Positions 50,955 to 59,772 of a stretch of DNA of 64,000 nt are shown here, in pieces (the stretch's first letter is position 1; each line of letters begins with the position of its first letter). The notes beneath the pieces are model-generated. The model ran no database searches. It was not told the origin of the DNA and saw only the letters and a list, made by a program, of their open reading frames with translations. The DNA lies in assembly GCF_001053095.1 (NCBI RefSeq), contig NZ_CGBP01000006.1:124001-188000 (forward strand), read 5' to 3'. Origin of the DNA: Yersinia similis. Lineage in GTDB: Bacteria; Pseudomonadota; Gammaproteobacteria; Enterobacterales; Enterobacteriaceae. The position numbers were made by a program, and so were the translations under genes.

Positions 50955-51158
50955 ATGAAAAAGACATCAGAAAAAGTGATCACCATGGATTGGCCCGCCT
51001 ATATCCTGCAGATGGAAACATTACTGGCGGTGGAGTTAGACGAGCAGCGCCGTGCGGCATTACTTCAGCAATTTGAACACATTGCCGCTCTGGCCGCACC
51101 GCTGATGGCCCTACCTTTAGATGAACGGCAAGAGATCGCAGGGGTATACCGGTTATGA
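50955..51158 (+). CDS. AtzG-like small subunit (DUF4089)
   Basis: A 67-residue helical protein: [57 protein letters not shown]. The pattern of short protein preceding an AtzE-type amidase with a 4-bp overlap (ATGA) is that of AtzG, which forms a complex with AtzE in cyanuric acid degraders, and of the small gene beside the amidase in Klebsiella hpx. RBS CGGAG lies 8 bases before the ATG. Too short for a firm family call on its own; context carries it. Confidence 0.8.
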   Translation: MKKTSEKVITMDWPAYILQMETLLAVELDEQRRAALLQQFEHIAALAAPLMALPLDERQEIAGVYRL

Positions 51159-52552
51159 AACCTACCTCATCACTCACTATTAGCGAGATCCAACAGGCCC
51201 TGCAAAAGGGCGAATTATCCGCACAAGCGATCGCACAACAGACGTTAGACGCCATTACCGTAGCCAATCCGCTCATCAACGCTTATACCCATATCACTGC
51301 TGACCGTATGCTTAGCGAAGCTTGTCGGCTAGATACGCTACGCGCCAAAGGCCAGCCGCTGCCAGCACTGGCGGCGATCCCTTATGCGGTCAAGAATCTG
51401 TTTGATGTTGCCGGAGAAACGACCCTATCAGGTGCCAGCTTATTTTGTGATCAGGCACCCGCCAAACAGGATGCCTGGGCCATTTCACGCCTTAGCCGCC
51501 AAGGAGCTATGCTCTCCGGCATGTTAAATATGGATGCCTATGCCTACGGTTTTACCACTGAGAACAGCCATTATGGTGCCACCCATAATCCACACGATCT
51601 GAACCGCATTGCTGGGGGATCTTCTGGCGGATCTGCGGCAGCGGTCGCCGCAGGGCTAGTGCATTTTTCTCTCGGCAGTGATACTAACGGTTCGATCCGG
51701 GTTCCCTCCTCACTGTGTGGTATTTTTGGGCTGAAACCAACCTTTGGCCGCCTGTCACGCAGCGGCACCCACCCATTTGTCGCCAGTCTGGACCATATCG
51801 GCCTAATGGCTCGCTGTGTGCAAGATTTGGCGGTGGTTTATGACGTGATGCAAGGCATCAATATTCAGGATAATTTTCAAGCCGATCAACCAGTAGCGCC
51901 GTGCCAAAGCTTACTGACTCGTGGCCAGCAGGGGTTAAGAAGCGCGGTGCTGGGTGGCTACTTTCATCAATGGAGTGATGATGACGCCAAAGCAGCCGTC
52001 CTGGCGGTCGCAAAGGCGCTTGAGGCTAATGCGGAGGTCGAAATGCCGCAGAGTGATTTAGCCCGGTCAGCGGCATTTATTATCAGTGCCAGCGAGGGCG
52101 GTAATCAATATCTGCCCGCCTTGAGAAAATATCCCCAACGTTTTGAACCCCTATCACGGGAGCGGTTATTAGCCGGAGCCATGCTACCGGCAACTTGGTA
52201 CGTACAGGCCCAGCGTTTCCGTCATCATTTTCGCCAACGCATTTTGCCGCTGTTCGAGCACTGGGATATTTTGATTGCCCCAGCAACGCCATGCAGTGCC
52301 ACGCTTATCGGTCAGAACACGATGAGGATTAATGATATGGACCTACCGATCCGCGCCAGCATGGGCATTTTAACCCAGCCAATCTCCTTCCTTGGTTTGC
52401 CAGTAGTGAGCGTACCCTTGAAAACCACCCGCGGCTTACCGATTGGCATTCAGTTAATTTCCCCACCGTGGCGAGAGGATTTATGCCTGCGTGCGGCTTA
52501 TGCGCTAGAGCAACAAGGGTTGGTCAGTGCCTCGGTGAGTACAGTTATTTGA
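51155..52552 (+). CDS. AtzE-like amidase (amidase signature family)
   Basis: A 465-residue amidase signature enzyme. The Ser-cisSer-Lys triad is visible: Lys80 ([14 protein letters not shown]), Ser156 in [15 protein letters not shown] and Ser180 in [14 protein letters not shown]. Best resemblance is to AtzE-type 1-carboxybiuret hydrolases and to the amidase of the Klebsiella hpx purine cluster, consistent with the AtzG-like gene overlapping its start. It probably hydrolyses a small ureido or amide metabolite rather than a tRNA-linked residue (no GatB/C partner). The 3' end carries a 17-bp tandem repeat from the stop codon onward. Confidence 0.85.
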   Translation: MKPTSSLTISEIQQALQKGELSAQAIAQQTLDAITVANPLINAYTHITADRMLSEACRLDTLRAKGQPLPALAAIPYAVKNLFDVAGETTLSGASLFCDQAPAKQDAWAISRLSRQGAMLSGMLNMDAYAYGFTTENSHYGATHNPHDLNRIAGGSSGGSAAAVAAGLVHFSLGSDTNGSIRVPSSLCGIFGLKPTFGRLSRSGTHPFVASLDHIGLMARCVQDLAVVYDVMQGINIQDNFQADQPVAPCQSLLTRGQQGLRSAVLGGYFHQWSDDDAKAAVLAVAKALEANAEVEMPQSDLARSAAFIISASEGGNQYLPALRKYPQRFEPLSRERLLAGAMLPATWYVQAQRFRHHFRQRILPLFEHWDILIAPATPCSATLIGQNTMRINDMDLPIRASMGILTQPISFLGLPVVSVPLKTTRGLPIGIQLISPPWREDLCLRAAYALEQQGLVSASVSTVI

Positions 52553-52575
52553 TAAAGGCAGTTATTTGATAAAGA
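52542..52575 (+). repeat. 17-bp tandem repeat at the 3' end of the amidase gene
   Basis: Units cagttatttgataaagg (52542-52558) and cagttatttgataaaga (52559-52575). The first contains the amidase stop codon TGA (52550-52552), so the array was seeded on the gene end. Confidence 0.85.
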
Positions 52576-52705
52576 TAGTTGCTAGCCAACCAATAATCAG
52601 CATAGATATAAATTAGGTTGTAGGGTATTAAGGCAATAACCTCTCTGTTAATGTTGCATAACTTATGAGTTTGCCCTGTAACCTAATCTATCTATAGCTG
52701 ACTTT

Positions 52706-53479
52706 ATGCAAAACCCAACCACAGATCCCCCCTCTACAACTTCATCGGCCGCGACCTTCGTTGAAGGTATTACGGATAGCCTACCCATTGTTATCGGCTA
52801 TTTACCCGTCGCTTTCGCCTTCGGCCTCAGTGCGGTAAAACTGGGTTTTACCCCGCTGGAAAGCATTTTCTTTTCCTGCATTATTTATGCTGGTGCCAGC
52901 CAATTTGTGATTACCGCGCTGCTGAGCGCCGGGATGTCATTGTGGGTATCGGCACTGACGGTGATGGCAATGGATGTGCGCCATATTTTGTATGGCCCGG
53001 CACTTAAACACCGCATTGTGGCAAAACTATCGGGTAAAAAAACGGCCTTATGGGCTTTTGGTTTAACCGATGAAGTGTTTGCCGCTGCAACCACTAAATT
53101 GATGAAGGACCAACGGCGCTGGAGCGAGAACTGGATGCTCGGTATCGCAGCGACCTCGTGGCTATCTTGGGTCTTAGGAACGGCTATCGGCGCGATGTTC
53201 GGAAATGGGCCGTTGGAGAACTATCCCGCCATCGAAGCGTCCCTCTCCTTTATGCTGCCTGCATTATTCCTCAGTTTTTTGTTAGCCTCGTTTAAACGCC
53301 AATACAGCCTGACGGTGATCGCTTCACTTTCTGGTGCCTTATTAGGGGTTTTACTGTTTTCAATTCCAGTGGCGATTTTGGCCGGGATTGCTGGTGGTTG
53401 TCTCGCCACTTTGCTCCAGCCCACTGCCTCTGTCGTGACTAAACACAGTGAGGATCACGAGCAGGAGCCAACACCATGA
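52706..53479 (+). CDS. ygaZ: AzlC-family branched-chain amino acid exporter subunit
   Basis: A 257-residue membrane protein of the AzlC/YgaZ family with about seven or eight spans; in E. coli YgaZ with YgaH exports valine. Signature stretches: SLPIVIGYLPVAFAFGLSAVKLGFTPLES near 25, IIYAGASQFVITALLSAGMSLWVSALTVMAMDVRHILYG near 60. It is followed by ygaH (4-bp overlap), mprA, emrA and emrB, the E. coli order. Substrate is inferred from the family. Confidence 0.92.
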   Translation: MQNPTTDPPSTTSSAATFVEGITDSLPIVIGYLPVAFAFGLSAVKLGFTPLESIFFSCIIYAGASQFVITALLSAGMSLWVSALTVMAMDVRHILYGPALKHRIVAKLSGKKTALWAFGLTDEVFAAATTKLMKDQRRWSENWMLGIAATSWLSWVLGTAIGAMFGNGPLENYPAIEASLSFMLPALFLSFLLASFKRQYSLTVIASLSGALLGVLLFSIPVAILAGIAGGCLATLLQPTASVVTKHSEDHEQEPTP

Positions 53480-53817
53480 ATACAGATGTGCTGATGATCG
53501 GTCTGGTGGTGGGGACAGTGAATTACTTGTTTCGCTACCTCCCCCTGCGCTTCGGGCCAGCACGTAAGCAAGCTGGCCTACAGCGTGGCAAGATGTCCCT
53601 GCTGCTGGATAGCATTGGCATCGCCTCAATCTGTGCATTATTGGTGGTTTCCAGTACCCCGGAGATTATTCATCACCCACAGAAATTGCTCCCTACATTG
53701 ATTGGTTTTTTAGTTATCTGCGGATGCTTTTATAAAACCAACAGTATTATCTTCGCTACATTACCTGGCGCGCTCTGTTACGGTTTGACATTCAAATTAC
53801 TGATGATTTTAGGATAA
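53476..53817 (+). CDS. ygaH: AzlD-family exporter small subunit
   Basis: A 113-residue four-span membrane protein (MNTDVLMIGLVVGTVNYLFRYLPLRFGPARK at the start; later LLPTLIGFLVICGCFYKTNSIIFATLPGALCYGLTFKLL). The start ATGAAT overlaps the ygaZ stop by 4 bp, showing coupling. Partner of YgaZ in amino acid export. Confidence 0.9.
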   Translation: MNTDVLMIGLVVGTVNYLFRYLPLRFGPARKQAGLQRGKMSLLLDSIGIASICALLVVSSTPEIIHHPQKLLPTLIGFLVICGCFYKTNSIIFATLPGALCYGLTFKLLMILG

Positions 53818-53988
53818 TAAGTTGCTTAATCTGTGAACTAAAGCACAATAACCATACTGTTAGTAATGCCAATGACCGATTCACCTTGGCTGAATAACAC
53901 TAATTGCTAAATTTTTCTCGTATTATACCGTTTACATTATTAGTAACTATCGTTACTGTACCATTTGAAATTAATGAGGCGCCTCATA

Positions 53989-54501
53989 ATGGAAAGTTCA
54001 TTCTCCCCCATAGAACAGATGCTGAACTCTCGAGCAAAACGTCAGAAGGATTTCCCCTACCAGGAAATTCTACTCACTCGTTTGAGTATGCATATGCACA
54101 GTAAATTGCTAGAAAATCGCAATAAAATGCTGAAAGCGCAAGGCATTAACGAAACCTTGTTTATGGCATTAATTACGCTAGACGCCCAAGAGAGTCGCAG
54201 TATCCAACCATCAGAATTGAGTGCTGCGTTGGGTTCTTCGCGAACTAATGCGACCCGTATCGCCGATGAATTAGAGAAGAAAGGCTGGATTGAGCGTCGG
54301 GAAAGCCATAATGACCGCCGTTGCCTACATTTGCATCTCACCGAGGCTGGGATTGAGTTTTTACATCAACTTCTCCCTCCACAGCATAAATGCCTGCATT
54401 TTCTTTGGTCGACGCTGACGGAGCAAGAGCAGCAACAGCTTGAAATGCTGACACGCAAGTTGCTGACCCGTTTAGATCAGATGGAAATATCGGAACAGTA
54501 A
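53989..54501 (+). CDS. mprA: MarR-family repressor MprA (EmrR)
   Basis: Repressor of the emrAB multidrug efflux operon, released by uncouplers and hydrophobic drugs. I start at 53989 ([35 protein letters not shown]), the E. coli-like N-terminus, giving 170 aa; an in-frame ATG 24 bp earlier is less likely. The winged HTH is at about 60-125 ([48 protein letters not shown]). It is separated from emrA by 374 bp, longer than in E. coli, because of an ERIC element. Confidence 0.95.
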   Translation: MESSFSPIEQMLNSRAKRQKDFPYQEILLTRLSMHMHSKLLENRNKMLKAQGINETLFMALITLDAQESRSIQPSELSAALGSSRTNATRIADELEKKGWIERRESHNDRRCLHLHLTEAGIEFLHQLLPPQHKCLHFLWSTLTEQEQQQLEMLTRKLLTRLDQMEISEQ

Positions 54502-54740
54502 TTCCACTATTTCTATCCAGATAACATAACCATGTCATTCCAACATAACGGGGAATAGGCGCCTTTTGGTGCCATTTGTTTATGAATGGGCGGTGATGAA
54601 AATGGCGATATTGCTTCCCAGTTATCACATAAAAACGATGATCAAGAATAAAAATATCAGTAACAACAATTAGCACCGTTCAGAACCTTCAATGACAAGA
54701 GGTGGCTATCAGCCCCTTCTATGATGGCTCAATATAATAA

Positions 54741-54859
54741 TATCGGCCCTAAATAATTCGAGTTGCAGAAAGGCGACGACTGAGCGGATCCCCAAGTACT
54801 GATGAAAATTAAGTGACTGGGGTGGACGAAGCCATGCAACGTGAAAAATGACGGGTATA
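54741..54859. repeat. ERIC element between mprA and emrA
   Basis: About 119 bp. The ends (aataattcgagttgcag; atgcaacgtgaaaaatgacgggtata) are ERIC termini and the centre holds tcccc, ttaagtgactggggtggacg. It separates mprA from emrA by extra length and can fold into one long hairpin in the transcript. emrA begins 17 bp after its right end. Confidence 0.85.
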
Positions 54860-54875
54860 GAGCGTGGAGAACACC

Positions 54876-56048
54876 ATGAGTAAAAGTGCGGAAGCCCAAG
54901 CCCCGCAACAACCGCAGAATAAAAAACAGCAACGTAAACGTGTGCTGCTGTTGCTGACGGTTATTTTTATTATGATCGGGGTGGCTTACCTTATTTATTG
55001 GTTCCTGGTGCTACGCCATCACCAAGAGACTGATAATGCCTATATTTCAGGCAACCAAGTCCAGATTATGTCTCAAGTTCCCGGTAGTGTGGTCAGTGTT
55101 CATTTCGAAAATACGGACTTCGTCAAAAGTGGCGATGTGCTGGTGACACTCGACCCCACTGATGCAGAACAGGCATTTGAGCAAGCGAAAACCACATTGG
55201 CGAATAGCGTGCGCCAAACCCACCAGCTCATTATTAACAGTAAACAGTATCAAGCGAATATTGCGCTGAAAAAAACGGAATTGAGCCAGGCACAAAATGA
55301 CCTGAAGCGTCGGGTGGTACTGGGTGCTGCCGCAGTCATCGGCCGTGAAGAATTGCAGCACGCCCGTGATGCTGTTGAAGCGGCACAAGCTTCGTTGGAT
55401 ATGGCAGTTCAGCAATATAACGCCAATCAGGCATTGGTATTAAATACCCCATTAGAGAAACAACCGGCGATTGAGCAGGCGGCCGCTAAAATGCGTGATG
55501 CCTGGCTTACCTTGCAGCGCACCAAAGTAGTTAGCCCAATTAGCGGCTATGTCTCGCGTCGCAGTGTACAAGTGGGTGCTGAAATCAGTAGTGGTACACC
55601 GTTAATGGCCGTTGTTCCGGCTGATCAACTGTGGATTGACGCTAACTTCAAAGAAACTCAGTTGGCGAACATGCGAATTGGCCAACCAGCGACTATCGTG
55701 ACCGATTTTTACGGTGATGATGTGATTTATCAAGGGAAAGTGGTCGGTTTAGATATGGGAACTGGCAGTGCCTTCTCGCTGCTACCCGCGCAAAATGCCA
55801 CCGGTAACTGGATCAAAGTGGTCCAACGCCTACCAGTGCGAATTGCATTGGATGAGAAACAACTGAAGGAGCATCCGTTACGTATTGGTCTGTCATCACT
55901 GGTTAAAGTCGACACCACCAATACCGATGGACACGTTTTGGCACAAAACGTGCGTAAAGAGCCCGCGTTCATGACCAATGCGTTGTCATTGGATTTCGCG
56001 CCAGTTAACCAAATAATTAGCGATATTATTCATGCAAACGCCGATTAA
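54876..56048 (+). CDS. emrA: Multidrug efflux membrane fusion protein
   Basis: Adaptor of the EmrAB-TolC pump for uncouplers and hydrophobic drugs. The 390-residue product, from the ATG at 54876 (MSKSAEAQAPQQPQNKKQQRKRVLLLL), closely follows E. coli EmrA: one membrane anchor at about 25-46, IMSQVPGSVVSVHFENTDFVKSGDVLVTLDPTDAEQAF, a coiled-coil hairpin (about 90-200) and VVGLDMGTGSAFSLLPAQNATGNWIKVVQRLPVRI. RBS GGAGAA lies 6-7 bases upstream. It is the first gene of emrAB. Confidence 0.97.
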   Translation: MSKSAEAQAPQQPQNKKQQRKRVLLLLTVIFIMIGVAYLIYWFLVLRHHQETDNAYISGNQVQIMSQVPGSVVSVHFENTDFVKSGDVLVTLDPTDAEQAFEQAKTTLANSVRQTHQLIINSKQYQANIALKKTELSQAQNDLKRRVVLGAAAVIGREELQHARDAVEAAQASLDMAVQQYNANQALVLNTPLEKQPAIEQAAAKMRDAWLTLQRTKVVSPISGYVSRRSVQVGAEISSGTPLMAVVPADQLWIDANFKETQLANMRIGQPATIVTDFYGDDVIYQGKVVGLDMGTGSAFSLLPAQNATGNWIKVVQRLPVRIALDEKQLKEHPLRIGLSSLVKVDTTNTDGHVLAQNVRKEPAFMTNALSLDFAPVNQIISDIIHANAD

Positions 56049-56086
56049 TATCATGCCAATGCGGGTTACGTGCACCGGAGGCTATT

Positions 56087-57622
56087 GTGGCACAAAAACC
56101 GCTTGAAGGAGCGCCACTCGCCTGGATGACGGTAGCGCTCTCATTGGCGACATTTATGCAGGTGCTGGACTCCACCATTGCTAACGTGGCCATCCCAACA
56201 ATTGCGGGTGATTTAGGCTCGTCCAACTCGCAAGGGACGTGGGTGATCACCTCATTCGGGGTGGCGAATGCAATTTCGATCCCCGTCACCGGCTGGCTGG
56301 CCAAGCGGGTCGGTGAAGTGCGGCTGTTCTTATGGTCAACAGGCTTGTTTGTGTTGGCCTCATGGCTATGCGGCATGTCAAACAGCTTGGGGATGCTTAT
56401 CTTCTTCCGTGTTATCCAGGGACTGGTCGCTGGGCCATTGATCCCACTCTCGCAAAGCCTGCTACTCAACAACTATCCGCCTGCGAAGCGAAGTATGGCC
56501 CTGGCGTTGTGGTCGATGACGATTGTTGTCGCCCCGATATTTGGGCCGATCCTCGGCGGTTATATCAGTGATAACTATCACTGGGGCTGGATCTTCTTTA
56601 TCAATATCCCTATCGGTCTGGTGGTGGTCCTGCTAGCAGGCAGTACCCTGAAAGGGCGAGAGACCAAAACAGAGATCAGACCCATTGATACCATCGGGCT
56701 GGTGTTATTGGTGGTCGGTATTGGTGCCTTGCAAATCATGCTTGATCAAGGCAAGGAGCTGGATTGGTTTAACTCGACAGAAATTATCGTCCTGACCGTG
56801 GTTGCTGTCGTGGCCATTACCTTCCTGATTGTCTGGGAGTTAACCGACGATCATCCGGTAATTGATTTGTCGCTGTTTAAATCGCGCAACTTTACCATTG
56901 GCTGTTTATGTCTCAGCCTGGCCTATATGTTGTACTTTGGCGCGATTGTATTACTGCCCCAGCTATTGCAGGAGGTGTATGGCTATACCGCCACCTGGGC
57001 CGGATTGGCATCGGCACCAGTGGGCATACTGCCCGTACTGCTGTCGCCATTAATTGGTCGTTTTGCCCATCGAATTGATATGCGCCAGTTAGTGACATTC
57101 AGCTTCATTATGTATGCGGTATGTTTCTACTGGCGAGCATATACCTTCGAACCGGGGATGGATTTTGGTGCCTCAGCATGGCCGCAGTTCTTCCAAGGCT
57201 TCGCCATTGCCTGCTTCTTCATGCCATTGACCACGATTACATTATCCGGTTTGCCACCAGAGCGAATGGCTGCCGCATCCAGTTTGTCTAACTTCATGCG
57301 AACACTGGCGGGATCGATTGGTACCTCAATCACCACCACCCTTTGGACGCAAAGAGAGTCGTTACACCACTCGCAGCTGACGGAGTTTGTTAACCCGTAC
57401 AACCCAAATGCGACGCAGGTCTACCAGGAGTTGGAGAAACTGGGGATGAGCCAGCAACAGGCTTCGGCCTACCTGGCACGGGAAATTACTAATCAAGGGC
57501 TGATTATCTCTGCGAATGAGATTTTCTGGCTCTCGGCGGGGGTGTTCCTAATGCTGCTGGCCCTGATCTGGTTTGCCCGCCCTCCTTTCACCTCGGGTGG
57601 TGGTGGCGGCGGTGCGCATTAA
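56087..57622 (+). CDS. emrB: Multidrug efflux MFS transporter
   Basis: Proton-driven major facilitator transporter with 14 spans (DHA2 family), 511 residues. Start is a GTG (56087) with GGAGG upstream, giving MAQKPLEGAPLAWMTVALSLATFMQVLDSTIANVAIPTIAGDLG, with the DHA2 motif D1 LDSTIANVA. Motif C-like GPILGGYISDNYHWGWIFFINIPIG follows near 160. The end has a Gly run GGGGGGAH. It follows emrA by 38 bp. A short tandem repeat starts on its stop codon and a strong terminator follows. Confidence 0.97.
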   Translation: MAQKPLEGAPLAWMTVALSLATFMQVLDSTIANVAIPTIAGDLGSSNSQGTWVITSFGVANAISIPVTGWLAKRVGEVRLFLWSTGLFVLASWLCGMSNSLGMLIFFRVIQGLVAGPLIPLSQSLLLNNYPPAKRSMALALWSMTIVVAPIFGPILGGYISDNYHWGWIFFINIPIGLVVVLLAGSTLKGRETKTEIRPIDTIGLVLLVVGIGALQIMLDQGKELDWFNSTEIIVLTVVAVVAITFLIVWELTDDHPVIDLSLFKSRNFTIGCLCLSLAYMLYFGAIVLLPQLLQEVYGYTATWAGLASAPVGILPVLLSPLIGRFAHRIDMRQLVTFSFIMYAVCFYWRAYTFEPGMDFGASAWPQFFQGFAIACFFMPLTTITLSGLPPERMAAASSLSNFMRTLAGSIGTSITTTLWTQRESLHHSQLTEFVNPYNPNATQVYQELEKLGMSQQQASAYLAREITNQGLIISANEIFWLSAGVFLMLLALIWFARPPFTSGGGGGGAH

Positions 57623-57656
57623 CCTACATTAACCTGCATTAACCTGCATTAACCTG
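57617..57656 (+). repeat. Four 10-bp tandem repeats on the emrB stop codon
   Basis: Units cattaaccta (57617-57626), then cattaacctg three times to 57656. The first includes the last emrB codon and stop (CAT TAA), so the repeat was seeded on the gene end. Confidence 0.85.
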
Positions 57657-57682
57657 CGATTTTTAGCCAAATAGCGGCCAAC

Positions 57683-57719
57683 AAAAAAGGGGCGCTGAAC
57701 TCATCAGCGCCCCTTTTTT
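57683..57719. terminator. Bidirectional terminator between emrB and yfiF
   Basis: Perfect 16-bp stem (57683-57698 aaaaaaggggcgctga, 57704-57719 tcagcgcccctttttt) with a 5-base loop, T run at one end and A run at the other. It serves both convergent genes. Confidence 0.95.
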
Positions 57720-57764
57720 ATCTTTACCGATCTAAATCTTCTCTCGTTCTAATCTTCGATAATT

Positions 57765-58913
57765 CTAGCCTTGAGCGCTATTCTGACGCCACCATTCCGC
57801 CAACAGGATACCCGTTGCCACGGAGACGTTCAGGCTTTCGACCCGCCCGGTACCGCCGATAGAGACGCTCAGATCCCCCTGCTGCCAGGCACTGTCCGTC
57901 AAACCATCGCTCTCCTGCCCTAATACCAATACCATTTTGGCAGGCAGTTCTGCTTTCGATAGGCTGACACCTTTATGGCTGGAGGTGGTCACAATGGTGT
58001 AACCCGCCTTGCGGAAGGTATCCAATACCGATAAGAAATCATCAGCATTGATGGCCTTGATGTGCTCTGCTCCGCCTTCCGCCGTGCGGACTGCCGCGCC
58101 AGATTCTAGCATCGCGGGGTCTTGCAGCAACACGCCGTTGATACCGAAATGCGCACAGGTACGCATAATGCCGCCCAGATTATGAGGGTTGCCCACCTCT
58201 TCCAGCGCCAGTACACAATCTTTAGCCTGAGTTTGCTGTTGCAGATACGTTTCTGCATCCAGCCCCTGACGTTTTTTAATCAGGAAACATACCCCGCCAT
58301 GGTGCTCAGTGCCCGAGGCTTTCGCCAGCTCATCCTCTTCAACCACATGATAAGCTTTGCGGTTAGCCGCCATCCATTTCAGCGCGTCACGAAAACGCGG
58401 GGTCACAGATTGCACAAACCAAGCCCGGACGATAGCATCAGGGCGGCTTTCAAACAGCGCCTTACAAGCATTCTCACCATAAACGCGTGTTTCTTCAGCG
58501 CGCTGACGGCGCAACTGGGCAGGATCGATATGGCTTTTACCGCTGATACCACCATGATCAAACTCTGGCTCTTCCGAAGGGGCACGAGATACCGTTTTCC
58601 ACGGTGAATCGTAAGGGCTACTGCCTTCAGAACGTGCCGGACGGCCAGGACGATCACGTTCATTACGGCCAGAATCAGGACGACGTGAGTCATTATTACG
58701 TGGTGCATTGCCCTGACGTGTATTATCGCCCTGACGTGCATTATCACCCGGACGACCGTTACCCGTTGGACGCTGGCTTCTGCCGCGGCTGTTGTTATCA
58801 CGATTACTGTTATCACGGTTACGGTTACTACTGTTACGGTCGTCGCTGCTTTCGTCACTACGGACGTACATCACTTTAACTTTGCCGTTTTTGCCACTAA
58901 ATGAATCGTTCAT
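57765..58913 (-). CDS. yfiF: SpoU/TrmH-family RNA methyltransferase YfiF
   Basis: Putative 2'-O-ribose RNA methyltransferase. The 382-residue product (start 58913, [19 protein letters not shown]) has an N-terminal disordered region of about 100 residues made of Arg, Asn, Asp, Ser and Gly repeats ([28 protein letters not shown]), then a substrate-binding domain and the SPOUT knot with motifs [14 protein letters not shown] near 243 (motif 1), [14 protein letters not shown] near 320 (motif 2) and [27 protein letters not shown] (motif 3). The target RNA is not known from sequence. It is convergent with emrB. Confidence 0.92.
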   Translation of the reverse strand: MNDSFSGKNGKVKVMYVRSDESSDDRNSSNRNRDNSNRDNNSRGRSQRPTGNGRPGDNARQGDNTRQGNAPRNNDSRRPDSGRNERDRPGRPARSEGSSPYDSPWKTVSRAPSEEPEFDHGGISGKSHIDPAQLRRQRAEETRVYGENACKALFESRPDAIVRAWFVQSVTPRFRDALKWMAANRKAYHVVEEDELAKASGTEHHGGVCFLIKKRQGLDAETYLQQQTQAKDCVLALEEVGNPHNLGGIMRTCAHFGINGVLLQDPAMLESGAAVRTAEGGAEHIKAINADDFLSVLDTFRKAGYTIVTTSSHKGVSLSKAELPAKMVLVLGQESDGLTDSAWQQGDLSVSIGGTGRVESLNVSVATGILLAEWWRQNSAQG

Positions 58914-59116
58914 TGTCTTCTCCACCAACGCGCAGGGCGCGAAGATTACCTGATGTCCGCCCGGTTAGCCATAAGCAAGCGCTAAAAGCCACCAACTATC
59001 GTACTCATCGAGTAAACCATTTTGGCACTTAACTCATTCATAACCATAATAGATAATAACAGCGAAATAATTCAGTGAATTCTTAGCTGTCTGGTTTCTC
59101 TTATATCTACTTAAAA

Positions 59117-59167
59117 ATAAAGGCTAATGTATGATAAAGGCCAATATATGATAAAGGCTAATGTATG
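59117..59167 (+). repeat. Three 17-bp SD-ATG repeats ending on the trxC start codon
   Basis: Units ataaaggctaatgtatg (59117-59133), ataaaggccaatatatg (59134-59150) and ataaaggctaatgtatg (59151-59167). Each has an AAAGG Shine-Dalgarno-like core and ends in ATG; the third ATG is the trxC start. The first two ATGs open 6-codon frames, MIKANI and MIKANV, whose TGA stops overlap the following ATG (ATGA). Confidence 0.9.
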
Positions 59168-59602
59168 AATACGGTATGCACAGCTTGTATGGCGACGAAT
59201 CGCCTACCGGAAGAACGTATTGATGACGGCGCAAAATGTGGGCGCTGTGGCCACTCTCTATTTGATGGCGAAGTCATTAATGCCACCGCCGAAACACTGG
59301 ATAAGCTGCTGCAAGATGACCTGCCAATGGTTATCGATTTCTGGGCACCTTGGTGTGGGCCGTGCCGCAGCTTCGCGCCAATCTTTGCAGAGGCTGCGAC
59401 AGAACGCGCCGGGAAAGTTCGTTTTGCTAAAGTGAACACCGAAGCCGAACCTGCACTCAGCACCCGTTTTCGTATCCGCAGCATTCCGACCATCATGCTG
59501 TATCGCAACGGCAAAATGATCGATATGCTAAATGGCGCAGTACCCAAAGCGCCCTTTGATAATTGGTTAGATGAACAATTATCAAGAGAGCCAAACAGTT
59601 AG
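59165..59602 (+). CDS. trxC: Thioredoxin 2
   Basis: Cytoplasmic disulfide reductase of 145 residues with an N-terminal zinc-binding domain CxxC...CxxC ([10 protein letters not shown] near 4-7 and CGRCGHSLF near 23-27) and a thioredoxin fold with the active site [18 protein letters not shown] (WCGPC near 62-66) and cis-Pro region [13 protein letters not shown]. It matches E. coli TrxC closely, which is under OxyR control. The start codon is the third ATG of a tandem SD-ATG array. A further 20-bp repeat follows its stop. Confidence 0.97.
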   Translation: MNTVCTACMATNRLPEERIDDGAKCGRCGHSLFDGEVINATAETLDKLLQDDLPMVIDFWAPWCGPCRSFAPIFAEAATERAGKVRFAKVNTEAEPALSTRFRIRSIPTIMLYRNGKMIDMLNGAVPKAPFDNWLDEQLSREPNS

Positions 59603-59630
59603 TAAAATAACCAAACAATTAGCAAGAGAG
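59591..59630 (+). repeat. 20-bp tandem duplication at the 3' end of trxC
   Basis: Units ccaaacagttagtaaaataa (59591-59610) and ccaaacaattagcaagagag (59611-59630). The first includes the trxC stop codon (AGT TAG, 59600-59602). So trxC is flanked by tandem repeats on both sides. Confidence 0.8.
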
Positions 59631-59697
59631 CCACTAGCCCGATAAGTGAGTTTAACGCATTTATTGCCTTTAGGGGCTGTTCAGGCTATCGATAAAA

Positions 59698-59731
59698 CCC
59701 ACGCCCTGCCAGTTTTCTGTCGGGGCGTGGG
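59698..59731 (+). terminator. Hairpin between trxC and tapT
   Basis: 9-bp stem (59698-59706 cccacgccc, 59723-59731 gggcgtggg) with a 16-base loop, about 95 bp past trxC and 42 bp before tapT. No T run follows, so termination is uncertain. Confidence 0.5.
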
Positions 59732-59772
59732 CCATTCTATATTAGAATGATGCTATTTCTCAGGAGTCCGTC

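Noticed and set aside
54338-54676. 112-codon minus-strand frame over the mprA end
   Set aside because: Overlaps mprA codons and the following spacer; no family pattern or ribosome site.
58604-58879. Tyr/His/Asp-rich 91-codon frame opposite yfiF
   Set aside because: Antisense of the Arg/Asn/Asp disordered region of yfiF; no ribosome site or similarity.
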